64,000 nucleotides of DNA, taken from contig NZ_CP117445.1 in the NCBI RefSeq assembly GCF_030687715.1, positions 5,728,501 through 5,792,500 of the forward strand, in the 5' to 3' direction. Shown here in pieces: positions 9,922 to 18,560 of this stretch (positions are counted from its first letter, which is position 1; every line of letters begins with the position of its first letter). Both the position numbers and the translations under genes were made by a program. The notes below the pieces were generated by a model. The model searched no databases and was not told the origin of the DNA. It was given only the letters and a program-made list of their open reading frames with translations. The DNA comes from Pseudomonas sp. FP2196 (GTDB lineage Bacteria; Pseudomonadota; Gammaproteobacteria; Pseudomonadales; Pseudomonadaceae).

Positions 9922-10018
9922 CCCTGTGGGAGCTGGCTTGCCAGCGATGAGGTCGGTACATCCAACATCTTTGTTGACTGTCAGGCAGCCATCGCTGGCA
10001 AGCCAGCTCCCACAGGGT
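9922..10018. repeat. Inverted pair of class B palindromic repeats
   Basis: CCTGTGGGAGCTGGCTTGCC and its reverse complement flank about 40 bases between the flavoprotein and the YccS-like gene. Confidence 0.9.
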
Positions 10019-10156
10019 TATGTGCCCAATCCAAGATTTAATCCGGCACAAGATCTCAAAGGAACACTTTTTGCTGTCAGATGTGATCGGCGCCATTGCG
10101 TCGGCGTCATTACTGGCTCAATTTAGCGGCATCGCCTCGGAAGGCCTTCGCACTTC

Positions 10157-12349
10157 ATGTCCTCGACCTCGTTTCGTCAGTCTTTGCGGCGCCTGTGGGC
10201 GCTGGATAAATTCAGCTATAGCGTGCGGGTGTTCATCGCCCTGACCGGCAGCATGGCGCTGTGTTGGTATCAGGATGAAATGGGTCTGCTGATCCCGTTG
10301 TTCCTGGGGATTATCGCCAGCGCCCTGGCCGAGACCGACGACAGTTGGCAGGGCCGCCTCAACGCACTCGCCGTGACGCTGGTGTGTTTCAGCATCGCCG
10401 CACTGTCGGTGGAATTACTCTTCCCCTACCCCATCATCTTCGCCATAGCGCTTGCGCTGGCCAGTTTCGGCCTGACCATGCTCGGTGCGCTCGGCGAACG
10501 CTATGGCGCGATTGCCTCGGCGACCTTGATCCTGTCCGTGTACACCATGATCGGCGTCGATCAGCGCGGCGGTGCCGTCATCGATTTCTGGCATGAGCCG
10601 ATGCTGCTGGTGGCCGGTGCCGCGTGGTACGGCTTGCTCTCCGTGCTGTGGCAGGCGTTGTTCTCCAATCAACCGGTGCAGCAAAGTCTGGCGCGGTTGT
10701 TCCGCGAACTGGGCTTTTACCTGAAGCTGAAATCGTCGCTGTTCGAGCCGATCCGGCAGATGGACGTCGAAGCCCGGCGCCTGGAACTGGCCCAGCAAAA
10801 CGGTCGCGTGGTCGCAGCACTGAACAGCGCCAAGGAAATCATCCTGCACCGGGTCGGCAACGGTCGCCCCGGCTCGAAAGTCAGCCGTTACCTGAAGCTG
10901 TACTTCCTCGCCCAGGACATCCACGAACGCGCCAGTTCTTCGCACTATCCGTACAACGCGCTGGCCGATGCGTTTTTCCACAGCGACGTGCTATTCCGCT
11001 GCCAGCGCCTGCTGCGCCAGCAAGGCAAGGCCTGCCGGGCGCTGGCCGAATCGATCCAGATGCGCCAGCCGTTCATCTACGACGCCAGTTTCGCCGAAGC
11101 CCTGAGCGACCTCGACGCCTCCCTCGAACACTTGCGCATCCAGAGCAATCCGGCCTGGCGTGGCCTGCTGCGTTCACTGCGCGCACTGGCAGCCAACCTC
11201 GGCACCCTCGACCGCTTGCTCAGCGATGCGAGCAACCCCGACGCCCTGGCCGATGCCACCGACAGCAGCCTGCTCGATCGCTCGCCGCGCAACCTGAAAG
11301 ATGTGTGGATTCGCCTGCGCACACAGCTGACACCGACGTCGCTGCTGTTCCGCCATGCTCTGCGTTTGCCGCTGGCGTTGAGTATCGGCTACGGCATGGT
11401 GCATTTGATTCACCCGTCGCAAGGCTACTGGATCATCCTCACCACGCTGTTCGTCTGCCAGCCGAACTACGGCGCGACACGACGCAAACTCGGTCAGCGG
11501 ATTCTCGGCACGGCGATCGGCCTGACCGTGGCGTGGGCGCTGTTCGATCTGTTCCCGAGCCCGTTGGTGCAGTCGTGCTTCGCCATCGCCGCCGGGGTGG
11601 TGTTCTTTACCAACCGCACCACCCGCTACACCTTGGCCACCGCCGCGATCACCATCATGGTGCTGTTCTGCTTCAATCAGGTCGGCGACGGTTACGGGCT
11701 GTTCCTGCCACGGCTGTTCGATACCCTGCTCGGCAGCCTGATCGCCGGCCTGACGGTGTTCCTGTTCCTGCCCGACTGGCAGGGTCGACGCCTGAACAAA
11801 GTGCTGGCCAACACCCTGACCTGCAACAGCATCTACCTGCGTCAGATCATGCAGCAATACGCCGCCGGCAAGAGCGACGACCTCGCTTATCGCCTGGCCC
11901 GGCGCAACGCCCACAACGCCGATGCGGCGCTGTCGACAACGCTGGCGAACATGCTGATGGAACCGGGGCATTTCCGGAAGGAAGCGGATGTCGGTTTCCG
12001 CTTTCTGGTGCTGTCGCACACCTTGCTCAGTTATCTCTCAGGCTTGGGCGCGCATCGCGAGACTCAGTTGCCAGCGGATGTGCGCGAGCATCTGATTGAC
12101 GGCGCCGGAGTGAAACTGGCCAGCAGCATCGATGAAATCGCCCAAGGACTGGCAAGCAAGCAGCCGATTGCGATTCAGAGTGATGAGGAAGAAGCGCTGG
12201 CCAACGAGCTGGAGCAGATGCCGGATGAGATTGATGAAGGGCAGCGGCTGGTGCAGACACAACTGGCGCTGATCTGCCGGCAGTTGGGGCCGTTGCGCAC
12301 GTTGGCGGCCCATCTGATCAAGGACACCTCTGAAGTAAGCGCTGGCTGA
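10157..12349 (+). CDS. YccS-like inner-membrane protein (FUSC/YccS-YhfK family)
   Basis: A 730-residue protein with the YccS architecture. An N-terminal cluster of about six hydrophobic segments (residues 20-150) precedes a long soluble stretch (about 160-400). A second membrane cluster (about 400-535) contains the FUSC-type segment SQGYWIILTTLFVCQPNYGATRR region, followed by a C-terminal soluble tail. Members are proposed exporters related to aromatic-acid efflux proteins, but the transported compound is unknown. The ATG at 10157 gives the expected N-terminus MSSTSFRQSLRRLWALDKF. It is a single gene flanked by repeats. Confidence 0.87.
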   Translation: MSSTSFRQSLRRLWALDKFSYSVRVFIALTGSMALCWYQDEMGLLIPLFLGIIASALAETDDSWQGRLNALAVTLVCFSIAALSVELLFPYPIIFAIALALASFGLTMLGALGERYGAIASATLILSVYTMIGVDQRGGAVIDFWHEPMLLVAGAAWYGLLSVLWQALFSNQPVQQSLARLFRELGFYLKLKSSLFEPIRQMDVEARRLELAQQNGRVVAALNSAKEIILHRVGNGRPGSKVSRYLKLYFLAQDIHERASSSHYPYNALADAFFHSDVLFRCQRLLRQQGKACRALAESIQMRQPFIYDASFAEALSDLDASLEHLRIQSNPAWRGLLRSLRALAANLGTLDRLLSDASNPDALADATDSSLLDRSPRNLKDVWIRLRTQLTPTSLLFRHALRLPLALSIGYGMVHLIHPSQGYWIILTTLFVCQPNYGATRRKLGQRILGTAIGLTVAWALFDLFPSPLVQSCFAIAAGVVFFTNRTTRYTLATAAITIMVLFCFNQVGDGYGLFLPRLFDTLLGSLIAGLTVFLFLPDWQGRRLNKVLANTLTCNSIYLRQIMQQYAAGKSDDLAYRLARRNAHNADAALSTTLANMLMEPGHFRKEADVGFRFLVLSHTLLSYLSGLGAHRETQLPADVREHLIDGAGVKLASSIDEIAQGLASKQPIAIQSDEEEALANELEQMPDEIDEGQRLVQTQLALICRQLGPLRTLAAHLIKDTSEVSAG

Positions 12350-12355
12350 CAGTAG

Positions 12356-12439
12356 GCCTTCGCGAGCAGGCTCGCTCCCACACTGGATTTGTGCACGACA
12401 CAACCCCCCTGTGGGAGCGAGCCTGCTCGCGAAGAGGCC
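12356..12439. repeat. Inverted pair of class A palindromic repeats
   Basis: CTTCGCGAGCAGGCTCGCTC and its reverse complement lie between two convergent genes (yccS-like and the binding protein). Confidence 0.9.
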
Positions 12440-12471
12440 ATCAGACACACAGCAAATTCAGGATCAGCACC

Positions 12472-13209
12472 TCACATCCCATGCTGGCGCAGCAACTTGT
12501 CATAACTGCCATCCGCCTTCATCGCCTCAATCGCCTTATCAAACCCCGCGACAATCTGCTCATGCTGCGGATTCTTCAGGCTCACCAATATATGAAGGCT
12601 GTTCTCACTCAACGGCTTGGGCAAAAACTCCACGGCATTGCGCACTTTCGCTGATTCCCGCGCCAGGTAATGCCGCGCGACATATTCATCTTCCAGCGTC
12701 AGCTTGACCCGATCCGCCGCGAGCATGCGCACGCCCATGGCGAAGTTATGCACAGGGACTTTCTGCAACGCGGTGTCGGCATCGAACGGCGGTGAGTAGG
12801 CGTAACCGCGCACTACGGCAATCGGATAGGTGTGCAGCTGTTGCAGGTTGTTGTATTCGATGGGCGTGTCTTTGCGTTTAAGAAAGCGGATGCGGTTGAC
12901 CAGATACTCACCGGAAAACTGACCGAGCTTGGTCCGCTCGTCGTTGTACCAGGCGTTGACCAGCACATCGTAGCGACCCTCGCCAACACCCAGAAGCGCC
13001 CGCGCCCACGGCACTTGCTCATAACCGCTGGCATAGCCGGCCCGCGCCAGCGCGGTGCTGACAATGTCGGTGGCCAGGCCACCGTTGACCAGTGTGTCGT
13101 CAGTAAACGGCGGCCAGATATCAAACACCAGCCGCAGCTTTTCGGCTGCAGCGGTCTGGGCCAGCAAGAGCAATCCGATCAAAGCAAAAGCTCGATGCAG
13201 TCGCGGCAT
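12472..13209 (-). CDS. Periplasmic substrate-binding protein, SBP_bac_3 type
   Basis: A 245-residue protein with a signal peptide of about 22 residues (hydrophobic core ALIGLLLLAQTAAA). The mature part begins EKLRLVFDIWPPF, typical of amino-acid-type solute-binding proteins of family 3. It would be periplasmic. No ABC permease or ATPase genes lie nearby, so it may serve a distant transporter or a sensory role. The intergenic region to the divergent acetyltransferase is 255 bases. The ligand cannot be read from the sequence. A second orphan of the same fold is at 44595. Confidence 0.82.
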   Translation of the reverse strand: MPRLHRAFALIGLLLLAQTAAAEKLRLVFDIWPPFTDDTLVNGGLATDIVSTALARAGYASGYEQVPWARALLGVGEGRYDVLVNAWYNDERTKLGQFSGEYLVNRIRFLKRKDTPIEYNNLQQLHTYPIAVVRGYAYSPPFDADTALQKVPVHNFAMGVRMLAADRVKLTLEDEYVARHYLARESAKVRNAVEFLPKPLSENSLHILVSLKNPQHEQIVAGFDKAIEAMKADGSYDKLLRQHGM

Positions 13210-13464
13210 GCTTGAAAATCCTTAGCGGGCGGCACGCCCGGTGTGTTTTCAGCCAAAACCCCAAGGCCCCTTACCGGCAAAACCCAGGCCCTAACATTAG
13301 CTCATGGCAGCGAGTGCACATCGCTCTCCAGCAGATTACACAAAGAAGACACAGGTGCGAGAAAGGAATGATGGCATTTTGACCTTTGTCACAGACTCTT
13401 ACGCCATACAGACATCTTTCGCGCCTGCGCTTAGTATCGGGCGACACGTTCAAGGAATCGGAAA

Positions 13465-13917
13465 ATGACAATCGAATGGGTCTGCAAGCATCACAGTGAT
13501 CTGGGCAAGGAACAGCTGTACGCGCTGTTGAAGCTGCGCTCGGAAGTGTTCGTCGTCGAGCAGAAATGCGCTTATCCGGACCTCGACGGTCAGGATCTGG
13601 AAGGCGATACCTATCACCTGATGGGTTGGGAAGATGATCAGTTGATGGCCTACCTGCGCCTGCTGGACCCGGAGTCCCAGGGCGGCGACGTGGTCATCGG
13701 CCGCGTGATCACCGCGCCACAAGGACGGGGCAAAGGGCTAGGGCACGAAATGATGGAACAGGCGTTGAAACAGGCTGAGAAACATTGGCCGCAGGTGCCG
13801 ATCTATCTGTCGGCGCAGGCGCACTTGCAGGGGTATTACGGCAAGTACGGGTTTGTGGTGGCGGGTGAGGAATATCTGGAGGATGACATTCCACACATAG
13901 GGATGCGTCGTTCCTGA
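13465..13917 (+). CDS. elaA: GNAT-family N-acetyltransferase, ElaA type
   Basis: A 150-residue GNAT protein. The N-terminal LYALLKLRSEVFVVEQKCAYPDLDGQD region is characteristic of ElaA. The acetyl-CoA binding loop is seen as GRGKGLGHEMM near residues 91-101, and the C-terminal YYGKYGFVVAGEEY block is also typical. The acetyl acceptor is unknown. ATG is preceded by AAGGAA. A class B repeat pair follows the stop. Confidence 0.85.
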   Translation: MTIEWVCKHHSDLGKEQLYALLKLRSEVFVVEQKCAYPDLDGQDLEGDTYHLMGWEDDQLMAYLRLLDPESQGGDVVIGRVITAPQGRGKGLGHEMMEQALKQAEKHWPQVPIYLSAQAHLQGYYGKYGFVVAGEEYLEDDIPHIGMRRS

Positions 13918-13921
13918 AGGC

Positions 13922-14011
13922 CCCATCGCTGGCAGCTCCCACAAGGAATTGCGTCGTTCACAACTGATGTGAACACCAGAAAAACCTGTGGGAGCTGGCT
14001 TGCCAGCGATG
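13922..14011. repeat. Class B palindromic repeat pair, left arm shortened
   Basis: The right arm GGGAGCTGGCTTGCCAGCGA is intact. The left arm reads CATCGCTGGCAGCTCCC, lacking the AAGC found in other copies, so the pair is partly decayed. Confidence 0.85.
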
Positions 14012-14035
14012 GCGTCAGCCCAATCAACTCAGGAA

Positions 14036-14332
14036 TCAGGGATACTCGAGCACCGCCTTGATCTGCCGCAAATTCCGCTCGATCCACCCCCGATCAATCG
14101 CCCCCCACTCGCGAATCCGATAGCGCCCGGCATGGTTGCGTGCGCCCTCTTCCTGCTCGAACTCGCAAACGATATCCAGATCCGCCAGCGCCGCAATCGT
14201 GTCCTGCGCCGTGCGCCGGGGCATGCCGGTCACTTCGGTCAGCGTCGGCACACTTGGGGCCAGACCGCTGTCGATCAGATACGCCACATACAAGCGTCGA
14301 TAGAAACTGCTTTTGGTCTTGCTGACGTCCAT
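14036..14332 (-). CDS. Small winged-helix DNA-binding protein
   Basis: A 98-residue protein whose central part (LAPSVPTLTEVTGMPRRTAQDTIAAL) reads as a helix-turn-helix with a following wing (CEFEQEEGARNHAGRYRI). The start at MDVSKTKSS is preferred over one five codons upstream, because GGAG lies 7 bases before it. Its target is unknown. It lies downstream of the YgjP-like gene on the same strand, separated by a class C repeat pair, so they may not be co-transcribed. Confidence 0.75.
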   Translation of the reverse strand: MDVSKTKSSFYRRLYVAYLIDSGLAPSVPTLTEVTGMPRRTAQDTIAALADLDIVCEFEQEEGARNHAGRYRIREWGAIDRGWIERNLRQIKAVLEYP

Positions 14333-14354
14333 GCATGCACTCCGCATTTATTGA

Positions 14355-14441
14355 AGATCAAAAGATCGCAGCCTTCGACAGCTCCTACAGGGGCGAACGC
14401 ATTCCAGTGTAGGAGCTGCCGAAGGCTGCGATCTTTTGATC
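14355..14441. repeat. Inverted pair of class C palindromic repeats
   Basis: GATCAAAAGATCGCAGCCTT and its complement (AAGGCTGCGATCTTTTGATC) flank about 40 bases. The left arm has CTTCGACAG where others have CTTCGGCAG. Confidence 0.9.
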
Positions 14442-14449
14442 TTTGTTCT

Positions 14450-14941
14450 TCACTGCATGTCCCGCCAAGTCAGATACACGCGCAGATCAAACTCGACCTG
14501 GTGATACCCCGGCAGCATGTGTTCGCACAATTTATAAAACGCCTTGTTGTGATCCGACTCTTTGAAGTGCGCCAGTTCATGCACCACGATCATTTTCAGA
14601 AAGTCCGGCGCGGCGTCCTTGAACAATGAGGCGATACGAATCTCTTTCTTGGCCTTGAGCTTGCCGCCTTGCACCCGCGAAACCGTGGTGTGCAGACCGA
14701 GGGCGCGGTGGGTCAGGTCGAGGCGGTTGTCGAACAGCACCTTGTCGATGGCCGGCGCATTACGCAGGTATTCCTGCTTCAGATCCAGCGCATAGCTGTA
14801 CAACGCCTTGTCGCTCTGCACGTCATGCCGCCCCGAGTAACGTTGATCCAGGTATTCATCCAGACGCCCGTCAGCGATCAGTTGGCGCACTTGATCCTGC
14901 AAATGCGCGGGATAGGCCTGGAGATACTTCAACACAGTCAT
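14450..14941 (-). CDS. YgjP-like zinc metallopeptidase (M48/DUF45 family)
   Basis: A 163-residue protein with the motif HELAHFKESDH at residues 121-131. This gives two zinc ligands (His121, His125), the catalytic Glu122 and a probable third ligand His131, as in YgjP/WLM-type minigluzincins. No signal peptide is present. The start at MTVLKYLQ is used because the upstream in-frame extension (16 residues) overlaps low-quality sequence without a ribosome-binding site. It lies 44 bases downstream of the REC-GGDEF-EAL gene and may be co-transcribed with it. Substrate unknown. Confidence 0.82.
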   Translation of the reverse strand: MTVLKYLQAYPAHLQDQVRQLIADGRLDEYLDQRYSGRHDVQSDKALYSYALDLKQEYLRNAPAIDKVLFDNRLDLTHRALGLHTTVSRVQGGKLKAKKEIRIASLFKDAAPDFLKMIVVHELAHFKESDHNKAFYKLCEHMLPGYHQVEFDLRVYLTWRDMQ

Positions 14942-14985
14942 GGACGGGCGGCACGGCTCAGAAAAGGTGCGCCAGTGTAGCGAAT

Positions 14986-17109
14986 TCAACCGGGCAACGC
15001 GCTCCAGTCAAAAGGCTCGGCGAAGCTGGCAGCATCCTCGGCGATCAATGGACGCGCGACGAGGAAGCCTTGCACATATTCGCAGCCGTGAGCCTGCAGC
15101 CATTGGTATTGCTCAATGGTTTCGACACCCTCGGCAATCACCAGCAAACCGTATTGCTTGCACAGACCGATCACCGTGCTCACCAGCGAAGCATCGCGTG
15201 TCGAATCCGGCAGTCGGGCAATCAAATGACGGTCGAGCTTGAGCGTATCCAGTTCCAGGTCACGCAAATGCGCCAGCGAACACGGCCCGGAGCCGAAGTC
15301 ATCCAGCGCCACACGCACCCCGAGATTGCGCAGCAGGCGCAGTTGTTTGCGGGTTTCATCGGGGTTTTGCATCAACGCTTCTTCAGTAACCTCGACTTCC
15401 AGTTGTCGCGGCTGCAAGGCATGTCGCTCCATCACCTGACGCAGCTCGGTGACCAGATTCGGCAGGCTGAACTGGGTATTGCTCAGACTCACGCCGAGCA
15501 CCAGATCCTCGGCAAACAGGGTTTCCCAGGCTTTGCGCTGGCCGGCGCCGCGATGATAAATCCAACTGCCGAGACGACTGATCAACCGCGCCTCTTCCAG
15601 CAACGGCAAAAACAGACCCGGCGGTACATCACCCACGCTCGGGTGCTGCCAGCGCAACAGCGCCTCGAATCCACGGATCTGGCCGCTATCGATGGCCACC
15701 TGCGGTTGATAAACCAGATTGAAATCGCGGTTCTCGATAGCGGCACGCACGCTTTCTTCCAGCATCAGACGCGAGCGCGCCCGGCCATTCATTTCGTGAT
15801 CGTAGAAACGATATTGCTGACGCCCGGCACGCTTGGCTTCGTACATGGCGATGTCAGAAGCGCGCAGCAGCCCGTCGAGGTTAGATCCGCAGTCGGGATA
15901 AGTGGCGATGCCGATGCTCGCGCCGAGGGCGATATCCAGCCCTTCGATTTGCTGACAGATCGACACCCGTTCGATGAGTTTCTCGGCAATCTTCGCCGCT
16001 TGCTCGGGAAACTCAAGATCCAGCAACGCGGTGAATTCATCGCCGCCCATACGCGCGAGAATGTCGAACGGCCGCAGGCAGGCCTTCAATTGCTCGGAGA
16101 CCCAGCGCAACACCCGATCGCCAGCGTCGTGACCGAGGGAATCGTTGACCCGTTTGAAGCCGTCGAGGTCCAGATACAACAAGACCCAACTGCTGTCGCT
16201 GCGCTCACCGCGCAGCAGCAGGTTTTCCACGGTCTGGTAAAAACCGCGACGGTTGAGCAAACCGGTCAGCGGGTCGGTGACAGCCTGATACTCCAGTTGC
16301 TGATGCAGATGGCGCACCACCGACATGTCCAGCACCGTCACCACCATCGCGTGCTGTTCGCTGGGCAGCGGCGCACAGGAAAGCGCCACTGGAACTTGCT
16401 GCCCTGGCGCGGTGCGCAGCAAGGCATCGTGCAACCGCAGGGTTTCGCCGCGCTGATAGCTTGTACGGAATTCGGAATCGGCCCACATGGGAATGTGTGG
16501 TTTCTGCAAATAATCGAGAAACTCTTTACCCTCCAACTCCTTCACCGGGGCATTGAGCAGTCGTGAAATCGCTGGGTTGGCAAAGCGGATCAAACCGTCC
16601 TCGCCCAGCACCAGAATGCCCTCGGCAGCGTTATCCAGCACCGACGCATTAAACGCTCGCGCCACTTCAAGATCACGGCTCAAACGCTGTAACGCCCGAC
16701 GATTGCGCTGGTGCTCCAGCAATGCCTGCACTTTGGGTTTGAGGATCTGCGGATCGAACGGTTTGAACAGGTAATCCACCGCACCACTGGCGTAACCCTT
16801 GATCACGGCGTCCTGAGATTGTTCGTTGGCCGTGAGGAAGATGATCGGCGTAAGCCGCGTGCGCTGACTGCCGCGCATCAGTCGCGCGACTTCGAAGCCG
16901 TCCATGCCGGGCATCTGCACATCCAGCAGCACCAGATCGACGTCGTGTTCGAGGAGGATATTGAGCGCCTCGAAACCGGAAGCGGCGGTCAACACGTGCC
17001 AATCCTGACGCTGCAACAACGCGCGCATGCTGATCAGGTTTTCAGGGTAATCATCGACGATCAAAAGGACAGAGTTGCCTTCACCTGGCTGGGGTTGCGC
17101 GCATTCCAT
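14986..17109 (-). CDS. REC-PAS-GGDEF-EAL cyclic-di-GMP signalling protein
   Basis: A 707-residue four-domain regulator. REC (about 14-125) has the phospho-acceptor Asp63 in LLDVQMPGMDG. A PAS-like domain spans about 150-265. The GGDEF domain has an intact GGDEF motif at 355-359 and an RxxD inhibitory site (RPFD, 346-349), so diguanylate cyclase activity is expected. In the EAL domain most metal and catalytic residues are present: EAL 482-484, EVTE, DDFG 603-606, LKLDR, AEGVE and the late Gln. The usual VNLS segment reads GVSLS, with Ser541 in place of the metal-binding Asn, so phosphodiesterase activity may be weak. The ATG at 17109 has purine-rich AAGAGAAG upstream; a start at 17175 is also possible. 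Confidence 0.9.
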   Translation of the reverse strand: MECAQPQPGEGNSVLLIVDDYPENLISMRALLQRQDWHVLTAASGFEALNILLEHDVDLVLLDVQMPGMDGFEVARLMRGSQRTRLTPIIFLTANEQSQDAVIKGYASGAVDYLFKPFDPQILKPKVQALLEHQRNRRALQRLSRDLEVARAFNASVLDNAAEGILVLGEDGLIRFANPAISRLLNAPVKELEGKEFLDYLQKPHIPMWADSEFRTSYQRGETLRLHDALLRTAPGQQVPVALSCAPLPSEQHAMVVTVLDMSVVRHLHQQLEYQAVTDPLTGLLNRRGFYQTVENLLLRGERSDSSWVLLYLDLDGFKRVNDSLGHDAGDRVLRWVSEQLKACLRPFDILARMGGDEFTALLDLEFPEQAAKIAEKLIERVSICQQIEGLDIALGASIGIATYPDCGSNLDGLLRASDIAMYEAKRAGRQQYRFYDHEMNGRARSRLMLEESVRAAIENRDFNLVYQPQVAIDSGQIRGFEALLRWQHPSVGDVPPGLFLPLLEEARLISRLGSWIYHRGAGQRKAWETLFAEDLVLGVSLSNTQFSLPNLVTELRQVMERHALQPRQLEVEVTEEALMQNPDETRKQLRLLRNLGVRVALDDFGSGPCSLAHLRDLELDTLKLDRHLIARLPDSTRDASLVSTVIGLCKQYGLLVIAEGVETIEQYQWLQAHGCEYVQGFLVARPLIAEDAASFAEPFDWSALPG

Positions 17110-17430
17110 GCTGCTTCTCTTATCGGGACTACAGGCGGTTTTCTGGTTAAAACCGTACACGTATTGAGCCATCACTCTAGTCGCGGATCGACAAAAGCAG
17201 TAGCTGTCATCAGGCCATCATTTAAACAAAGCCGCGACTTGCCGACTAACGGTCACCGCTGTAGCCCGCTGAAACCGGCACAGATGGCATTTCGACAGGA
17301 TGTTGACGTCAATCATCTGCCAGACGGGCGTTAACAAATTTTCCCTCTACGCTTATAAAGGCCGCCCCAAAACGCGCGGGCTAGAGCTTCTGGCACGTGC
17401 GTGCAGTAAAACTTGAGTGGAAGAACCGAC

Positions 17431-18099
17431 ATGATCGATCTCGCAACCTGGAACCTCAGCGTTCCCGTTGGCAGCCCGCCATACACCGTCGAAACCTCCA
17501 AACTGGTGAACGGCTTCAAGGATCAATACTTCCATTCCGACACCGGCACTTTGTTCTTCTGGTCACCGGTTACCGGGTCAAAAACCGAAAACGCCATCTA
17601 CCCGCGCACCGAACTGCGCGAAACCTACAGTAACGGCACCCTGCGCAACTGGTATTACCCCGACGCCGACAACCTGCTGCGTGCGACCCTCACGGTCAAC
17701 AAAGTGCCGAGTTCCGGCAAGATCGTCATTGGCCAGATTCACGCGTATGAAAGCCAGCGCCCAATGGTGAAGCTGGAATATCAATACAAAGAAAAAACCC
17801 AGACCGGCAACTTGGTAATCAAGGTGCGTATGCATCCCGACGATGCGGAAAGCCGCGTCATCACCCTCGCCACCGGAATCAAAATGGATCGCGAATTCAA
17901 CTACCTCATCCACCTCAGCCCCGGCGGCGCGCTGGGCGTGAGTGCGGCGGGTTATCAATGGGATTCACAGATCAGCGCGACCTGGCGCAACAAGCCGTTG
18001 TACTTCAAGGCAGGGGTTTATGTGCAGGACAACACCGGATACACCAGCGAAGGCGGCCAGGTAACCTTCTCCAAACTCGACATCGATCACGACAAGTAA
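17431..18099 (+). CDS. Polysaccharide lyase family 7 (alginate lyase)
   Basis: A 222-residue single-domain PL7 enzyme. All three family signatures are present: RTELRE at 59-64, QIH at 102-104 (catalytic His) and YFKAGVYVQ at 191-199 (catalytic Tyr region). It should cleave alginate by beta-elimination. Unlike most characterised members it has no signal peptide, because the catalytic domain begins within the first ten residues (IDLATWNLSVP). It may act inside the cell, or leave by a leaderless route. The ATG at 17431 has GGAAG 7 bases upstream; an in-frame TTG at 17413 is less likely. Confidence 0.9.
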   Translation: MIDLATWNLSVPVGSPPYTVETSKLVNGFKDQYFHSDTGTLFFWSPVTGSKTENAIYPRTELRETYSNGTLRNWYYPDADNLLRATLTVNKVPSSGKIVIGQIHAYESQRPMVKLEYQYKEKTQTGNLVIKVRMHPDDAESRVITLATGIKMDREFNYLIHLSPGGALGVSAAGYQWDSQISATWRNKPLYFKAGVYVQDNTGYTSEGGQVTFSKLDIDHDK

Positions 18100-18110
18100 C
18101 CCAATCCCCA

Positions 18111-18216
18111 CTGTAGGAGCTGCCGAAGGCTCGGGCCGCGATCGGACGATCTTTTGACTTTGACTTTTCAATATCAAAAGCAAGATCAAAGATCGCAGCC
18201 TTCGGCAGCTCCTACA
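18111..18216. repeat. Class C palindromic repeat pair, left arm with an insertion
   Basis: CTGTAGGAGCTGCCGAAGGC is followed by extra bases (TCGGGCC) that interrupt the usual core. The right arm, GATCGCAGCCTTCGGCAGCT, is intact. Confidence 0.88.
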
Positions 18217-18560
18217 TTTAAACGGTGTTGTTTAGATCTGTCGGCGGTTACTTCCCGAAGCCTACAACAGCTTGCGTCGTTGCCTACGGGTACGCCAGAA
18301 TCCGCCGGCTTGTGCGCCTGGAGGGCCATCGGTAACTTGATTCGTGTCACTGATTTCCAGTGATCGGGTTTAGTAGCCCGTGGTTACGCGATGCGCATTG
18401 GCACCATTCAGTCGGGTTTACACCTGTGCTTGATGGTAGCTGTTCGCAGGGCACCTTCGGGTGCGCCGGTCGCGTCTCCCCGGTCTACTAACCTGCGTTC
18501 AGCTGCCACCCCTTCGTTTAGTAGCGATCCGGTGTCGGCTCCATTTACCGGAGACGAAAC
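18217..18560 (+). promoter_or_regulatory. Possible structured RNA leader upstream of the DUF6124 gene
   Basis: This 344-base non-coding stretch holds several foldable elements. CGGG-TTTAGTAG-CCCG at 18365-18380 is a hairpin that presents TTTAGTAG in its loop. The complement CTACTAA is at 18485-18491, and a second TTTAGTAG is at 18517-18524. GCACC-TTCG-GGTGC at 18451-18464 is a stable tetraloop hairpin. CCGGT (18529-18533) can pair with ACCGG (18547-18551), which would cover part of the GGAG ribosome-binding site just before the ATG at 18561. The alternative pairings suggest a switchable or trans-responsive leader. No known RNA family was assigned with confidence. Confidence 0.5.

Noticed and set aside
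18217..18560. C4-type phage antisense RNA as identity of the DUF6124 leader
   Set aside because: The repeated complementary segments resemble that idea, but specific C4 features could not be confirmed by eye, so only a structured leader is claimed.
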